A DNA stretch of 64,000 nucleotides, taken from Micromonospora sp. WMMD1128 (lineage in GTDB: Bacteria; Actinomycetota; Actinomycetes; Mycobacteriales; Micromonosporaceae). The stretch is taken from NCBI RefSeq assembly GCF_027497235.1, contig NZ_CP114902.1, positions 5,544,001 through 5,608,000 on the forward strand, read 5' to 3'. The position numbers and the translations under genes were made by a program. The notes below the pieces were generated by a model, which was not told the DNA's origin, ran no database searches, and worked only from the letters and a program-made list of their open reading frames with translations. Positions 16,066 to 26,063 of the stretch are shown in pieces. Positions within the stretch are counted from its first letter, which is position 1, and every line of letters starts with the position of its first letter.

Positions 16066-16423
16066 TCAGCACCCTCTCCAGCAATTCAGTGCCCACCGCG
16101 TCGTCGGAGTCGTCCAGAATGGTCGGCTCGTGCACCGCGACCAGGCCATCCGTCGCCATGTCGGCGATGAGCACCCGGGCCACGCCGAGCGGAAGCTGCA
16201 TCCGCGCCGCGATTTCGGCGAGCGACTGCACACGTCCGTCACACAACGCGGCGATGTACTGGTGTTCGCGACCTTGACCCCCGTTGCCGGTGGCCACTGC
16301 TCGGCCGCGCACCGTCGTCTCGACGAGCGCCTCCAGGGCGATTTCGAGCCGGGGACGGGTACGACCACGGGTCACGGCGTACGGCCGCACCAACGCTCCG
16401 GTTGGTTCGTCACGATCCGCCAT
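16046..16423 (-). CDS. cvnC: Conservon DUF742 protein (CvnC)
   Basis: 125 residues with the DUF742 layout: ALVRPYAVTRGRTRP near the start, a winged-helix-like middle (SLAEIAARMQLPLGVARVLIADMATDGLVAVH) and the conserved end LLERVLSGLRRL. In conservons this protein links the roadblock protein to the GTPase; its DNA binding is unproven. Start ATG at 16423 with GGGAGGTGA just upstream. The ATG 30 bases earlier has no ribosome site. It overlaps cvnD. Confidence 0.92.
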   Translation of the reverse strand: MADRDEPTGALVRPYAVTRGRTRPRLEIALEALVETTVRGRAVATGNGGQGREHQYIAALCDGRVQSLAEIAARMQLPLGVARVLIADMATDGLVAVHEPTILDDSDDAVGTELLERVLSGLRRL

Positions 16424-16523
16424 GTGGCCGTTCACCTCCCTCGTACCCGGCACCGGCTCGCCCCGGTGACATCCGTCGCTGTCCTCGTTGTTTCCGCTCC
16501 TGACCCACCGGCCAGCGCGTCAT

Positions 16524-16928
16524 TCAGCCCATCATCCCCACAGCCGCGCGCGGCTGTGGCGTCAGGGCATCGCCCACCCGGTCGACGAGCAGGGCCATCT
16601 CATACCCGACCTGACCCACGTCGCAGCTCCGCGCCGCGAGCACCGCGAACGACGAGCCGTCGGAGATGGACATCAGGAACAGGAAGCCGTTGTCCATCTC
16701 GACGACTGTCTGCAGCACCGCCCCGCCTTCGAAGCACCGCGCCGCGCCCTGGGTCAGGCTGACCAGACCCGAGGAGATGGCCGCGAGCTGGTCGGCGCGG
16801 TCCCGCGGAAGGTCACGGGACGAGGCCAGAAGCAGGCCGTCGGCCGAGACCGCGACCGCGTGCGCCACCCCGGGCACCCGGTCGGCGAAGTTGGCGAGCA
16901 GCCATCCGAGATCCTGCGTAGTAGTCAT
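16524..16928 (-). CDS. cvnB: Conservon roadblock/LC7 protein (CvnB)
   Basis: 134-residue roadblock/LC7 domain protein ([29 protein letters not shown], then [16 protein letters not shown]), the GTPase-activating or adaptor partner of CvnD. Its ATG overlaps the cvnA stop (ATGA), so it is coupled to the kinase. A 100-base gap precedes cvnC. Confidence 0.94.
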   Translation of the reverse strand: MTTTQDLGWLLANFADRVPGVAHAVAVSADGLLLASSRDLPRDRADQLAAISSGLVSLTQGAARCFEGGAVLQTVVEMDNGFLFLMSISDGSSFAVLAARSCDVGQVGYEMALLVDRVGDALTPQPRAAVGMMG

Positions 16929-19900
16929 CCTTGTTGCTCCTTCTGCCCGCTCCCGGCCACCGGGCCTGAGCCAGACTGCGAGGACTGCTGCCCGCCCGGA
17001 GTGCCCTCCGGGCCGGTCGTGTTGCTGTCGGTGGGGTGGTTGCGGCCCCGCTGGACACCTCGATGGTAGGCCGAGAGCAGACCCCGTACGGCCTCCGGCG
17101 TCCGCCGCTGCACGGTCGGCGCCGGCTTGTCGATGCTGCCCGGCACGAGCTGTGCCATCGGCGTTCGCTTCGGCAGGCCCTTCTGGGTGGTCTCCGCGAC
17201 CGGGACCTCGGTGGCCGCCGAGGCGGCCCGCCAGCCGTCGTCGGCCGCGGTCTGCCATGGCGAGGACTGCTGCGGTGCGGGCTGCTGCGGCGACGTCGGC
17301 TGCCGGGTGGGCAACCCTCCGGCGTACGCGGGACGGCCGTTGCCGTTCGCCGCCCGGTTGTCCCGCGGCGCTCCGCCGGCTGTCGGAGTCTGCGCCATCG
17401 GTGTGTTACCTGTCGTCGCGGATGTCTGCGGTACGGGCCGGCCGGCGGTGTCCACCTTGGCGAACTGCTGGGTGGGGGCGCCGTTCGCCGGCGCGGCCTG
17501 CGCCGGTGCCGTCGCCGGCGCCTCGTCGTTCGGCCCCGGTCGGCGGGTGCGGAACCAGGCGGACTCGAGCTCCCGGAAGATCGGCAGCTCCATCGTCTCG
17601 TCCGCGTACCGCTGGCGGTTGCCGGCCGGCTGCGGTGCGGCGGGTCGCGCCGCGGGGGCCGGCGTCGACGGCGCGGCGGCCGGTTGGGCGGCGGCGGTCG
17701 GCTGCGGAGCCGCCGCCTCCGGAGCCGCCGGCTGGGTCTCGGCGCGCGGGACCCGGGGCAGCTCGGTGGTCATGTCCAGGCTGGCGGACTGCCGCTCCGG
17801 CGTCGCCGGAGCCGGGGCCGGCTCGGCCGGGGCGACCGGCGGCCAGACCGGCGGGGCGCCCACGTGCGGCGCGGGAGCCGGGCGCGACGGCAGTTGGCCG
17901 GCCGGCGGCGCGGACACCGGGAAACCACCGGCGGGCTGGCCGGAGGTCGGCGCGGCCGACACCGGCCGGGTCGGAAGTGGGTTGCCCGAGACCGGCGCGG
18001 CCGAGACCGGGCGGCCCGAGTACGGGTCGTCCGCCCCCGGGCGGCCCGAGTACGGGTCACCCGAGACCGGGTGACCGGAGACCGGCGCGGCCGAGACCGG
18101 ACGGCCCGAGAACCCTGGGAACGGGGTGCCGGACACCGGCGGCAGCGGCGGCGCGGACACCGGCGGGACCGGCGGCGCGGACACCGGCGGCGGATTGTAC
18201 GGCCGGGCCTCGGGGCTGCTGGGCAGCTGCCGTGGGATGGTCGGCTGCTGGCCGCCGGTCGCCGGGTCGCCCTCGCCCGGGTGACGCCGCTGGGGCAGCG
18301 GGTCGATGGACTGGCCGTTCGCCGACCGCGGCGGGTAGCCGTCACCGCCGCTCGGGTTCGCCCCGGTCAGGTCGGACCACGCCGGCATGGCACGACCGGC
18401 ACCGGCGTTGGCCGGGGTGCCGGCGCCGTTGCGGTGGCCCGGGTCGAAGGACCGGCCGCCGAGCGTGACCTGGTTGCCGGAGGCGCCGGGGTGCGACGGC
18501 GGCGGGGTGTGCGGGCCGTTGCCGAGCGCGGCCAGTGCGCCGAAGGCAGGTGCCGGGCCGGCGCCGAAGGCCGGCGCCGGGCCGCCCTGCTGCGGGCCGG
18601 CGGCCGGGAGGGCCGGCCCAGGCATCCCGCGACCGGCCAGGGCGCGCGGCACCAGGACCGTGGTGGGCAGCGTGACGTCGGCGACGGTGCCCCGGTCGGC
18701 GGCCGGCCGCAGCTCGACCTTGACGGCGTGCCGGGCCGCCAGCCGGGCGACCACGACGAGGCCCATCATCCGGGAGACCGCCACGTCCACCTGCGGCGGC
18801 GTGGCCAGGCGCTCGTTCAGGTCGTGCAGCTGGTCGGCGCTGATGCCGATGCCGCGGTCCTCGACGTAGAGCGAGGCACGGTCGCCGACCCGGCGGGCCT
18901 CGACCATGACGTGCGAGTCCGGCGGGGAGAAGGCGGTGGCGTTGTCGAACAGCTCGGCGACCAGGTGCACCAGGTCGTTGACCGCGTGCGCGGCGACCTC
19001 GATGTCCCGGTCGATCACGCCGAACTCGATCCGGGTGTAGTGCTCGACCTCGGACTGGGCGGCTCGGAGCACGTCGATCAGGGCGGCCGGCTCACGCTGC
19101 ACGCGGGTGGAGTCCGCGCCGGCGAGGACCAGCAGGTTCTCGTCGTTGCGGCGCATCCGGGTGGCCAGGTGGTCGAGCTGGAACAGCTCGGCCAGGCGGT
19201 CCGGGTCCTCCTCGCCGCGCTCCAGCCGGTCGAGGTGGCCGATCAGCCGGTCGACCAGGATCTGCGAGCGGCGGGCCAGGTTGACGAACATGGTCGCGAC
19301 GGAGGCGCGCAGGGCGGCCTGCTCGGCCGCGGTCCGGACCGCCTCCAGGTGGACCGCGTTGAACGCCTCGGTCACCTGGCCGAACTCGTCCTTGCTGCGT
19401 ACCGGCAGCGGCTCGGCGATCTGGTTTGCCAGCTGCACCGGGGAGAGCTGGCCGGTCACCTGCGGGTCACGCAGCCGGGCCACCGCCTGCGGCAGGCCGT
19501 ACTGGGCCACCGAGAGGGCGCCCTGACGCAGGTCGCGCAGCGAGCGGGCCATCGAGCGGGCGACCAGGTAGGCGAAGAGGATGGCCAGCAGCAGCATGGT
19601 GAGCAGCAGGCCGGTCTCGAGGAACACCTGGCGCTGCGTGTCCGAGCGGAGCTCGTCGGCCCGCTGGACCACGTTGCTGTCGAGCCGTGACTCGACCGCG
19701 CGGAGCAGCTTGGCGTTGCCGACCATGGCCTGGTCCCACTGGTCCGGCCCGAACGGCGCGTTCGCCATCGAGCCGCTGTTGTTCGCCGACATGAAGCCGG
19801 TGAGGTTGTCCGCCTTGCGCAGGTCGGGACCCTCGACGGTCTGGTCGAAGAACTCGGAGTCGGCGGGGGTGGCGACGGACCGGAAGGTCGCGAGCGCCTG

Positions 19901-20623
19901 GGCCTGGGCGGTGCCGCTGGCGATGAACTGCTCGCGCAGCGCCGGACTGTACTGGTTCTGGGTGAGCGCCTGGTGCACGACCACCCGGCGCTGGGCCAGG
20001 TATTCCTTCTGCCGGGCCACCGCGGCGGCGGCGCGCATCCGGTCGCTGAGGTCGTTGTCGCCGGCGAGCTGGGTGGCCGAGTCGCGGATCGACAGCAGGT
20101 CGTTGATCAGGCGCTCGTACGCCTTCTCCGCCTCGTCGATCTTGAGCTTGCCGTTCAGCACCTGGCTACGGGTGGCCGGCAGGTCCTTGAGCTGGTCGTC
20201 GATCTCGTTCAGCCGGACCTCGAAGTTGCGTGGCAGGTCACTGATCTCGCCACGCTGCCGCGAGTAGGGGCCCTTCGCCTGGTCCACCCGCTGGTTGGCC
20301 CGGTTGTACGCCTCCTGGTACTGCGCCCGGGTCTGGGTCTCCCGCGCACCGAGGAAGAGCACCGAGCCGACCCGCTCGTCCTGCATCGTGTCGGCCAGGT
20401 CGCCCGAGTATCCGATCAGGCTGGCCAGGTCACCGGCACGGTTGGCGCTGTTGAGCGTCTCCAGGTGGTCGACCAGACCGCTTGTGCCCACCACGACCGT
20501 GGCGATGGTCGGCACGATCATGATCAGACCGAGCTTGGACCAGATCGGCATGTCGCGCAGCCGGCTCGCCGGCCGGCTCAGCCGCGACAGGAAAGAGCCC
20601 GCCGTCGTTGGCCGTTTGCTCAC
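16925..20623 (-). CDS. cvnA: Conservon sensor histidine kinase with NIT sensor (CvnA)
   Basis: 1232-residue membrane sensor kinase. The first transmembrane helix is at about 31-50, the extracellular nitrate/nitrite-sensing (NIT)-type helical domain about 55-330, the second helix about 335-355, then a HAMP-like linker and kinase core. The H-box-like segment is [20 protein letters not shown] with His485. The ATPase N-box is [12 protein letters not shown] (557-568) and the G-box EDRGIGIS. A Pro/Ser-rich region with many [13 protein letters not shown] repeats runs from about 660 to 1110, ending with the [15 protein letters not shown] tail motif. The length is at the long end for the class. It heads the cvnABCD cluster. 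Confidence 0.93.
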   Translation of the reverse strand: MSKRPTTAGSFLSRLSRPASRLRDMPIWSKLGLIMIVPTIATVVVGTSGLVDHLETLNSANRAGDLASLIGYSGDLADTMQDERVGSVLFLGARETQTRAQYQEAYNRANQRVDQAKGPYSRQRGEISDLPRNFEVRLNEIDDQLKDLPATRSQVLNGKLKIDEAEKAYERLINDLLSIRDSATQLAGDNDLSDRMRAAAAVARQKEYLAQRRVVVHQALTQNQYSPALREQFIASGTAQAQALATFRSVATPADSEFFDQTVEGPDLRKADNLTGFMSANNSGSMANAPFGPDQWDQAMVGNAKLLRAVESRLDSNVVQRADELRSDTQRQVFLETGLLLTMLLLAILFAYLVARSMARSLRDLRQGALSVAQYGLPQAVARLRDPQVTGQLSPVQLANQIAEPLPVRSKDEFGQVTEAFNAVHLEAVRTAAEQAALRASVATMFVNLARRSQILVDRLIGHLDRLERGEEDPDRLAELFQLDHLATRMRRNDENLLVLAGADSTRVQREPAALIDVLRAAQSEVEHYTRIEFGVIDRDIEVAAHAVNDLVHLVAELFDNATAFSPPDSHVMVEARRVGDRASLYVEDRGIGISADQLHDLNERLATPPQVDVAVSRMMGLVVVARLAARHAVKVELRPAADRGTVADVTLPTTVLVPRALAGRGMPGPALPAAGPQQGGPAPAFGAGPAPAFGALAALGNGPHTPPPSHPGASGNQVTLGGRSFDPGHRNGAGTPANAGAGRAMPAWSDLTGANPSGGDGYPPRSANGQSIDPLPQRRHPGEGDPATGGQQPTIPRQLPSSPEARPYNPPPVSAPPVPPVSAPPLPPVSGTPFPGFSGRPVSAAPVSGHPVSGDPYSGRPGADDPYSGRPVSAAPVSGNPLPTRPVSAAPTSGQPAGGFPVSAPPAGQLPSRPAPAPHVGAPPVWPPVAPAEPAPAPATPERQSASLDMTTELPRVPRAETQPAAPEAAAPQPTAAAQPAAAPSTPAPAARPAAPQPAGNRQRYADETMELPIFRELESAWFRTRRPGPNDEAPATAPAQAAPANGAPTQQFAKVDTAGRPVPQTSATTGNTPMAQTPTAGGAPRDNRAANGNGRPAYAGGLPTRQPTSPQQPAPQQSSPWQTAADDGWRAASAATEVPVAETTQKGLPKRTPMAQLVPGSIDKPAPTVQRRTPEAVRGLLSAYHRGVQRGRNHPTDSNTTGPEGTPGGQQSSQSGSGPVAGSGQKEQQG

Positions 20624-20815
20624 GTCACCGCCCTCGCAAAACCGCGTCCGACGTCACCTGCGGGCAACGCCGAGCGTCCGACCCGGCGGGTCGGACCTCC
20701 GAGATTCCATCACGCCGCCCGGTAAAGAGAAAGCCCAGGTTGTCCCTCACCGAAGGTGTGATGAGATGTTGATGCAATTTGATAGCAATCTGTCCGGCCG
20801 GAGTCACTGAAGGTT
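20624..20815. other. Divergent upstream region of cvnA and uridine-kinase-like gene
   Basis: The gap includes an AT-richer stretch (about 20730-20800) suitable for promoters of the flanking divergent genes. I see no clear dyad or riboswitch in it. Confidence 0.4.
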
Positions 20816-21421
20816 ATGGATCATCCGCACCGCGTCGTCCTCCTCGCCGGGCCATCCGGCTCGGGAAAGTCGTACATAGCACACCGAACCGGGCTTCCGG
20901 TGCTGTGTCTGGACGACTTCTACAAGGACGGCGATGACCCTACGTGCCCGCGACGAAACGGACAGGTCGACTGGGAGTCTCCCTTGTCCTGGGACGCGGA
21001 CACGGCGGTGGAAACCATTGCCCGATTGGCCCGGGAGGGCAAGGCCGAAGTGCCGGTTTATGCGATCGGCGCGGACCGGAGGGTGGCTACCCGGCCATTT
21101 GTCGTCGACGGATCGCCGATCTTCGTGGCCGAAGGGATCTTCGCGGCCGAGATCGTCGCCGAGTGCCGACGCCGTGGGCTGCTCGCCGGGGCGTACGCGC
21201 TGCGCCGCCCGCGCGGCGCGACGTTCCTGCGCCGGCTCGCCCGGGACCTCGCCGAGCAACGCAAGGCGCCCCGGGTGCTGGTCCGGCGCGGAATCACCCT
21301 GCTGCGGGCCGAACCGGCCGTGCTGCGCCGGCAGACCGGGCTCGGCGCGGAGGCGGCCCGGGCCCGGGAGGTGCTGCGCGGAGTGGCCGCCCTGCTCGCC
21401 GGCCACCCGCACCGGTCGTGA
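20816..21421 (+). CDS. Uridine-kinase-like P-loop protein
   Basis: 201-residue P-loop kinase of the uridine kinase/phosphoribulokinase type. Walker A GPSGSGKS is at about 12-19, the substrate-region motif LDDFYKDGDDP follows, and FVAEGIFAAEI holds the strand and acidic residues. It would phosphorylate uridine/cytidine or a related small molecule in the cytoplasm. Its stop codon abuts that of add (TGATCA), so the convergent genes share no spacer. Its place beside a nucleoside salvage cluster supports the call. Confidence 0.8.
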   Translation: MDHPHRVVLLAGPSGSGKSYIAHRTGLPVLCLDDFYKDGDDPTCPRRNGQVDWESPLSWDADTAVETIARLAREGKAEVPVYAIGADRRVATRPFVVDGSPIFVAEGIFAAEIVAECRRRGLLAGAYALRRPRGATFLRRLARDLAEQRKAPRVLVRRGITLLRAEPAVLRRQTGLGAEAARAREVLRGVAALLAGHPHRS

Positions 21422-22498
21422 TCAGCCGATCAGCTTCGCGTACGCCGGCTTGATCACCTCATCGATGATCCGCAGACGCTCGTCGAACGGGATGAAGGCG
21501 CTCTTCATCGCGTTGATGGTGAACCACTGGAGCTCCTTCCAGCCGTAGCCGAACGCCTCCACCAGCAGCGCCATCTCCCGGGACATCGAGGTGCCGCTCA
21601 TCAGCCGGTTGTCGGTGTTGACCGTCACCCGGAAGCGCAGGTCGCGCAGCAGCCCGATCGGATGGTCGGCGATCGACGCCGCCGCGCCGGTCTGCACGTT
21701 CGACGACGGGCACAGCTCCAACGGGATCCGTTTGTCCCGCACGTACGCGGCCAGCCGACCCAACGCGGGCGGGTTGCCCGGAACGATGTCGTCGACGATG
21801 CGGACGCCGTGGCCCAGCCGGTCCGCGCCGCACCACTGGATCGCCTGCCAGATCGATGGCAGCCCGAACGCCTCGCCGGCGTGGATGGTGAAGTGGAAGT
21901 TCTCCCGCTGGAGGTATTCGAACGCGTCCAGGTGCCGGGTGGGCGGGAAACCGGCCTCGGCGCCGGCGATGTCGAAGCCGACCACGCCGGTGTCCCGGTG
22001 CCGCACGGACAGCTCGGCGATCTCCTGCGAGCGGGCCGCGTGCCGCATCGCGGTGAGCAGGGTGCCGATCCGGATGGGCGTGCCCGCCTCGCCGGCCAGC
22101 GCGCTGCCCTCCCGGAACCCGGTGACCACCGCCTCGACCACCTCGTCCAGGGTCAGGTTCCGCTCCAGGTGCTGCTCGGGCGCGAACCGGACCTCGGCGT
22201 AGACGACGCCGTCGGCGGCCAGGTCCAGCGCGCACTCCCGAGCCACCCGGCGTAACGCCGGCGCGGTCTGCATCACGGCCACGGTGTGCGCGAACGTCTC
22301 CAGGTAGCGCTCCAGCGAGCCGGAGTTCGCCGCCTCGGCGAACCAGCGACCGAGCGCTTCCGCGTCGGTGGTGGGCAGCTCGTGGTCGGCCTCGGCGGCC
22401 AGCTCGACGATCGTCGCGGGCCGCAGGCCGCCGTCGAGGTGATCGTGCAGCAGCGCCTTCGGGACCTTGACGATGTCCTCGTACGAGATTGCGACCAT
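21422..22498 (-). CDS. add: Adenosine deaminase
   Basis: 358 residues. Zinc-binding HDHLDGG (His18, His20), the substrate region [10 protein letters not shown] with catalytic Glu, [11 protein letters not shown] and NTDN (the Asp zinc ligand and active-site Asp region) are all visible. It converts adenosine or deoxyadenosine to inosine in purine salvage. The downstream end abuts the convergent uridine-kinase-like gene. The ATG follows a short leader; a PPOX/F420 protein gene lies 34 bases upstream in the same direction. Confidence 0.95.
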   Translation of the reverse strand: MVAISYEDIVKVPKALLHDHLDGGLRPATIVELAAEADHELPTTDAEALGRWFAEAANSGSLERYLETFAHTVAVMQTAPALRRVARECALDLAADGVVYAEVRFAPEQHLERNLTLDEVVEAVVTGFREGSALAGEAGTPIRIGTLLTAMRHAARSQEIAELSVRHRDTGVVGFDIAGAEAGFPPTRHLDAFEYLQRENFHFTIHAGEAFGLPSIWQAIQWCGADRLGHGVRIVDDIVPGNPPALGRLAAYVRDKRIPLELCPSSNVQTGAAASIADHPIGLLRDLRFRVTVNTDNRLMSGTSMSREMALLVEAFGYGWKELQWFTINAMKSAFIPFDERLRIIDEVIKPAYAKLIG

Positions 22499-22532
22499 GC
22501 CCAGACCCTAGTCACCGATGGTGCCGGCCGGG

Positions 22533-22952
22533 TCAGGGCCGCCAGCCGTACACCCGCTCGACCGCCAGGCGCAGCACCAGGCGGCCGTCGGCGACCATGG
22601 CGGCCCGGTAGTCCGCCCAGTCGGGATGCTCGCCGCGGATCCGGCGATAGACCTCGACCAGCTCCTCGACCGTCGCGTCGTCGGTCGCGGCGGCCGGCGA
22701 GGTCAGCGTCACAGTGCCCTCGGCCACCGCGTACGCCCCGCCGTCGGCGGTGGTCACGTGGAAGCTGGCCCGGGGGTCGCGGCGTAGGTTGCGCACCTTC
22801 GCCCGGTCGCCCGTGGTGGAGCACCGGATCAGGCCCGGCTCGGCCAGGTAGTCGAGGTTGGAGAGCTGGGGGCGGCCGTCGCGGCGCAGGGTGGCCAGGA
22901 CCCCGCGACCGTGTGATCCGAACAGTTCCCACAGTCGCTCACTGGTTGCCAT
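22533..22952 (-). CDS. PPOX-class F420-dependent oxidoreductase-like protein
   Basis: 139-residue split-barrel flavin/F420-binding protein (RGVLATLRRDGRPQLSNLDYLAEPG, then KVRNLRRDPRASFHV, ending ERVYGWRP). This matches the actinobacterial PPOX class, which often uses coenzyme F420 to reduce small molecules. The substrate cannot be read from sequence. It is oriented into add and diverges from the methyltransferase gene with a 47-base gap. Confidence 0.88.
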   Translation of the reverse strand: MATSERLWELFGSHGRGVLATLRRDGRPQLSNLDYLAEPGLIRCSTTGDRAKVRNLRRDPRASFHVTTADGGAYAVAEGTVTLTSPAAATDDATVEELVEVYRRIRGEHPDWADYRAAMVADGRLVLRLAVERVYGWRP

Positions 22953-22999
22953 GCCTCAATCTAGATCCGTCGTCGGGCCGCAGGAATAGGATCTTCGGC

Positions 23000-23866
23000 G
23001 TGGCCGATCCCACTCTGCTCCCGTCGGTGCTGGCGCGGCTGCGCTGCCCGGTCTGCGGCGAGCCGCTGGCCGAGACCACCGCCGGCACCACCCGCGCGCT
23101 GCGCTGCCCGCGCCGGCACAGCTTCGACACCGCCCGGCAGGGATACGTCAACCTGCTCGCCGGCCGGGCCCCGCACAGCGGGGACAACGCGGAGATGGTC
23201 GCCGCCCGGGCCGACTTCCTCGCCGCCGGCCACTACGACACCGTGGCCGCCGCACTCGCCGCCGCCGCGACGGCGGTCGCGCCCGACGACCCGTACCCCC
23301 TGGTGGTGGAGCCCGGCGCCGGGACCGGGCACTACCTCGCCGCGGTGCTTGCGGCGCTGCCGGACGCCGCCGGCCTGGCCCTGGACGTCTCCAAGCCGGC
23401 GCTGCGTCGCGCGGCCCGGGCGCACCCGCGGGCCGCCGCCGCGCTCGCCGACACCTGGCAGCGGCTGCCCCTGGCCGACCGGTCCACCGCCGTGCTGCTG
23501 AACGTCTTCGCGCCGCGCAACGGCCCGGAGTTCCACCGGGTGCTCGACCCGGACGGCGCGCTGCTTTTGGTCACCCCGACCCCCGACCACCTCGGCGAAC
23601 TGGTCGAGGCGCTCGACCTGCTGCGGGTGGACCCGGCCAAGGCCGACCGGGTCGCCGGCAGTCTGGGCGGGCACTTCGTCGAGGAGTCCGCCACCGAGCA
23701 CCGGGCCCGGCTGGCGCTGACCCGCACCGAGGTCACCACGCTTGTCGGAATGGGTCCCAGCGCCTGGCACGCCGACCCGGAACGGCTCGCCGCGCGGATC
23801 GCCGCGCTGCCCGAGCCGACGCCTGTCACGCTCGCCGTCCGGCTCGGCACACACCGCCCCCGTTAG
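23000..23866 (+). CDS. RlmA-like 23S rRNA (guanine-N1) methyltransferase
   Basis: 288 residues. The N-terminal zinc finger has CPVC (about 16-19) and CPRRH (about 36-40). The SAM-binding motif VVEPGAGTGHYLA and a DVSKPALRRAA acidic loop follow, with VLLNVFAPRNGPEF as the later motif. This is the RlmA/TlrB/MyrA family, which methylates G745 or G748 of 23S rRNA; some members give macrolide resistance. GTG start. Its stop overlaps the convergent DUF4272 gene by 4 bases. Confidence 0.85.
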   Translation: MADPTLLPSVLARLRCPVCGEPLAETTAGTTRALRCPRRHSFDTARQGYVNLLAGRAPHSGDNAEMVAARADFLAAGHYDTVAAALAAAATAVAPDDPYPLVVEPGAGTGHYLAAVLAALPDAAGLALDVSKPALRRAARAHPRAAAALADTWQRLPLADRSTAVLLNVFAPRNGPEFHRVLDPDGALLLVTPTPDHLGELVEALDLLRVDPAKADRVAGSLGGHFVEESATEHRARLALTRTEVTTLVGMGPSAWHADPERLAARIAALPEPTPVTLAVRLGTHRPR

Positions 23867-24543
23867 GTCGACAGGTCGACCTCTTCCCAGCCCGGCGGCT
23901 CGTCGTGGTACGGCCCACGCAGCACCACCGCCCACTCCAGCGCCCACCGGCGCTGCCCGATCGCGTTCGCGTCCACGAGCCCGGGCAGCGCCTGGCCGGC
24001 CCGCTCGGTCTCCAGGTAGGCCCAGTCCAGGCAGTAGTGCAGGTCGAGCAGGGCGGCGGCGTCGGCGGGATGCTGCGGAGCGGCCAGGATGCGGGCCCGC
24101 CACTGCGGGAACGTCTCGCCCGTGACCAGGTTCGGCATCCGCTCGACCAGGCGCTCGTCCACCGGCACGGTCGGGTCCAGTTGCTTGGCCAGGCCGAGCA
24201 CCCAGGCAAGCGAGAAGAGCGCGTCGTGGTGCAGCACGAACGAGCGGTGATCGCCCCGGCCGCCCATCACGAACTGCCACTCCGGCGGCGTCACCATCTC
24301 CACCAGGTGCGACTCCAGCAGCCAGCCCATCGCCGCCTGCGCGGGCATCCCGAAGCAGCGGGCCAGGATCACGTGCAGCACCGCTATCCGGGCCTCGATA
24401 TCCGGCGTCGGGCGTAGCTCGATCTCGTCGCCCGGCTCCCAGACCAGCGGGAACTGCGGCGGCGGCAGCGGAAGACCCAGCCGGGACAGCTCGTCGAGGC
24501 TCGCCTCACGGACGGCCCGGGGGTCGGGAGCGGATACGCGCAA
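23863..24543 (-). CDS. DUF4272 protein
   Basis: 226 residues of the DUF4272 family, function unknown. Visible segments are RVSAPDPRAVREASLDEL, RIAVLHVILARCFG, RSFVLHHDALFSLAWVLGLAKQLD, LLDLHYCLDWAYLE and RRWALEWAVV. The start is the TTG at 24543, because AAGGA sits 6 bases upstream and the protein then begins at the conserved RVSAPDPRAV region. It lies downstream of deoA in the same direction. Confidence 0.78.
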   Translation of the reverse strand: MRVSAPDPRAVREASLDELSRLGLPLPPPQFPLVWEPGDEIELRPTPDIEARIAVLHVILARCFGMPAQAAMGWLLESHLVEMVTPPEWQFVMGGRGDHRSFVLHHDALFSLAWVLGLAKQLDPTVPVDERLVERMPNLVTGETFPQWRARILAAPQHPADAAALLDLHYCLDWAYLETERAGQALPGLVDANAIGQRRWALEWAVVLRGPYHDEPPGWEEVDLST

Positions 24544-24640
24544 GGTCAGTCCTTGTCTGCTCGCCTCGGCTCGTTGCCGGTCGGTCCCCCTGGCCTGCGA
24601 GGATAGCGGCTCCGACCGGGCCGGCACCATGGCCGGCCGG

Positions 24641-25921
24641 TCACCCGATCCGTTCGATGACAAGCGGCGTGCCGGCCGGGGCCGTCGGCGCCACCCGGAC
24701 CGCCAGGCGTGCCTCGTCGAGCGCGGCCGGAATCCGCTCGGCGTGCTCGGCGCGCAGCTCGAACAGCGGGTCACCCACGCGCACCTGGTCGCCGGGGCGT
24801 TTGTGCAGCACCACGCCGGCCGGGATGCTCACCGGGTCCTCCTTGCGGGCCCGCCCGGCGCCGAGCCGCCAGGCGGCCACCCCGATCGCGTACGCGTCGA
24901 CCTCGGTCACCCAGCCGTTCTCCGCCGCGGTGACCAGCTCGACCTCGTTCGCGGTCGGCATCGGGGCGTCCGGGTCGCCGCCCTGCGCCCGGATCATCGC
25001 GCGCCACGCGTCCATGGCCCGGCCGTCGCGCAACGCGGCGGCCGGATCGGTGTCCGGCAGGCCGGCGGCATCGAGCATCTCCCGGGCCAGGGCCAGCGTC
25101 AGCTCCACCACGTCGGCCGGGCCGCCACCGGCCAGCACCTCCACCGACTCGGTCACCTCGACCGCGTTGCCGACGGCCCGGCCCAGCGGGGTGGACATCT
25201 CGGTGAGCAGGGCAACCGTGCGCACCCCGTGCGCGCCGCCCAACTCGACCATGGTGCGGGCCAGCTCGCGGGCGTCGTCGGCGTTCTTCATGAAGGCGCC
25301 GGAGCCCACCTTGACGTCGAGCACCAGCGCGCCGGTGCCCTCGGCGATCTTCTTGCTCATGATCGAGCTGGCGATCAGCGGAATCGCCTCGACGGTGCCG
25401 GTGACGTCGCGCAGCGCGTACAGCTTGCGGTCGGCCGGCGCGAGCCCGTCACCGGCCGCGCAGATCACCGCGCCGACGTCGCCGAGCTGGGCGATGAACT
25501 CGTCGTTGGTGAGCGCCGCCCGCCAGCCCGGGATCGACTCCAGCTTGTCCAGCGTGCCGCCGGTGTGGCCGAGCCCGCGGCCGGAGAGCTGCGGGACCGC
25601 CGCGCCGCACGCCGCGACGAGCGGGGTCAACGGCAGGGTGATCTTGTCGCCGACGCCGCCCGTGGAATGCTTGTCCACGGTCGGTCGGGCCACCGACGAC
25701 AGGTCCAGCCGCTCGCCGCTGGCGATCATCGCGGCGGTCCAGCGGGCGATCTCCGGCACGGTCATGCCACGCAGCAGGATCGCCATCGCCAGCGCCGACA
25801 TCTGCTCGTCGGCCACCAGCCCCCGGGTGTACGCGTCCACCACCCAGTCGATCTGCCCGTCGCTCAGCTCACCCCCGTCCCGCTTCGCCCGAATGACGTC
25901 AACCGCCGTAAAAGCACTCAC
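24641..25921 (-). CDS. deoA: Thymidine/pyrimidine-nucleoside phosphorylase
   Basis: 426 residues. Phosphorolysis of thymidine or deoxyuridine to base and (deoxy)ribose-1-phosphate. Motifs are KHSTGGVGDKITL (phosphate-binding) and SGRGLGHTGGTLDKLES, the family signature, plus KVGSGAFMKN. I chose the second GTG (25921, MSAFTAVDVI) as the start. A GTG one codon earlier and a TTG at 25933 are alternatives and the ribosome site is weak. It follows cdd after a strong hairpin. Confidence 0.94.
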   Translation of the reverse strand: MSAFTAVDVIRAKRDGGELSDGQIDWVVDAYTRGLVADEQMSALAMAILLRGMTVPEIARWTAAMIASGERLDLSSVARPTVDKHSTGGVGDKITLPLTPLVAACGAAVPQLSGRGLGHTGGTLDKLESIPGWRAALTNDEFIAQLGDVGAVICAAGDGLAPADRKLYALRDVTGTVEAIPLIASSIMSKKIAEGTGALVLDVKVGSGAFMKNADDARELARTMVELGGAHGVRTVALLTEMSTPLGRAVGNAVEVTESVEVLAGGGPADVVELTLALAREMLDAAGLPDTDPAAALRDGRAMDAWRAMIRAQGGDPDAPMPTANEVELVTAAENGWVTEVDAYAIGVAAWRLGAGRARKEDPVSIPAGVVLHKRPGDQVRVGDPLFELRAEHAERIPAALDEARLAVRVAPTAPAGTPLVIERIG

Positions 25922-25985
25922 CACAAGATCCAATCAGTAATAGCGCGTGCGTGGTCCACCCGACCCGCGAACGGTGACCACGTCA

Positions 25986-26057
25986 GGCCTGGGCCGACCG
26001 TGCCCGGCGGAGGGATCAAGCCTGACCGCCCGGAGCCGGGCACGGTCGGCCCAGGCC
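25986..26057 (-). terminator. 23-bp perfect hairpin between cdd and deoA
   Basis: Arms 25986-26008 and 26035-26057 are perfect inverted repeats with a 26-base loop, between two genes read in the same direction. It could partially terminate the transcript or stabilise the upstream message. Its arms share GTGCCCGGCGG with the hairpin before cdd. Confidence 0.7.
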
Positions 26058-26063
26058 CCCACC

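Noticed and set aside
23000..23866. Named macrolide-resistance methyltransferase (TlrB/MyrA)
   Set aside because: Housekeeping RlmA-type enzymes share the same motifs, and no resistance or biosynthesis genes lie nearby.
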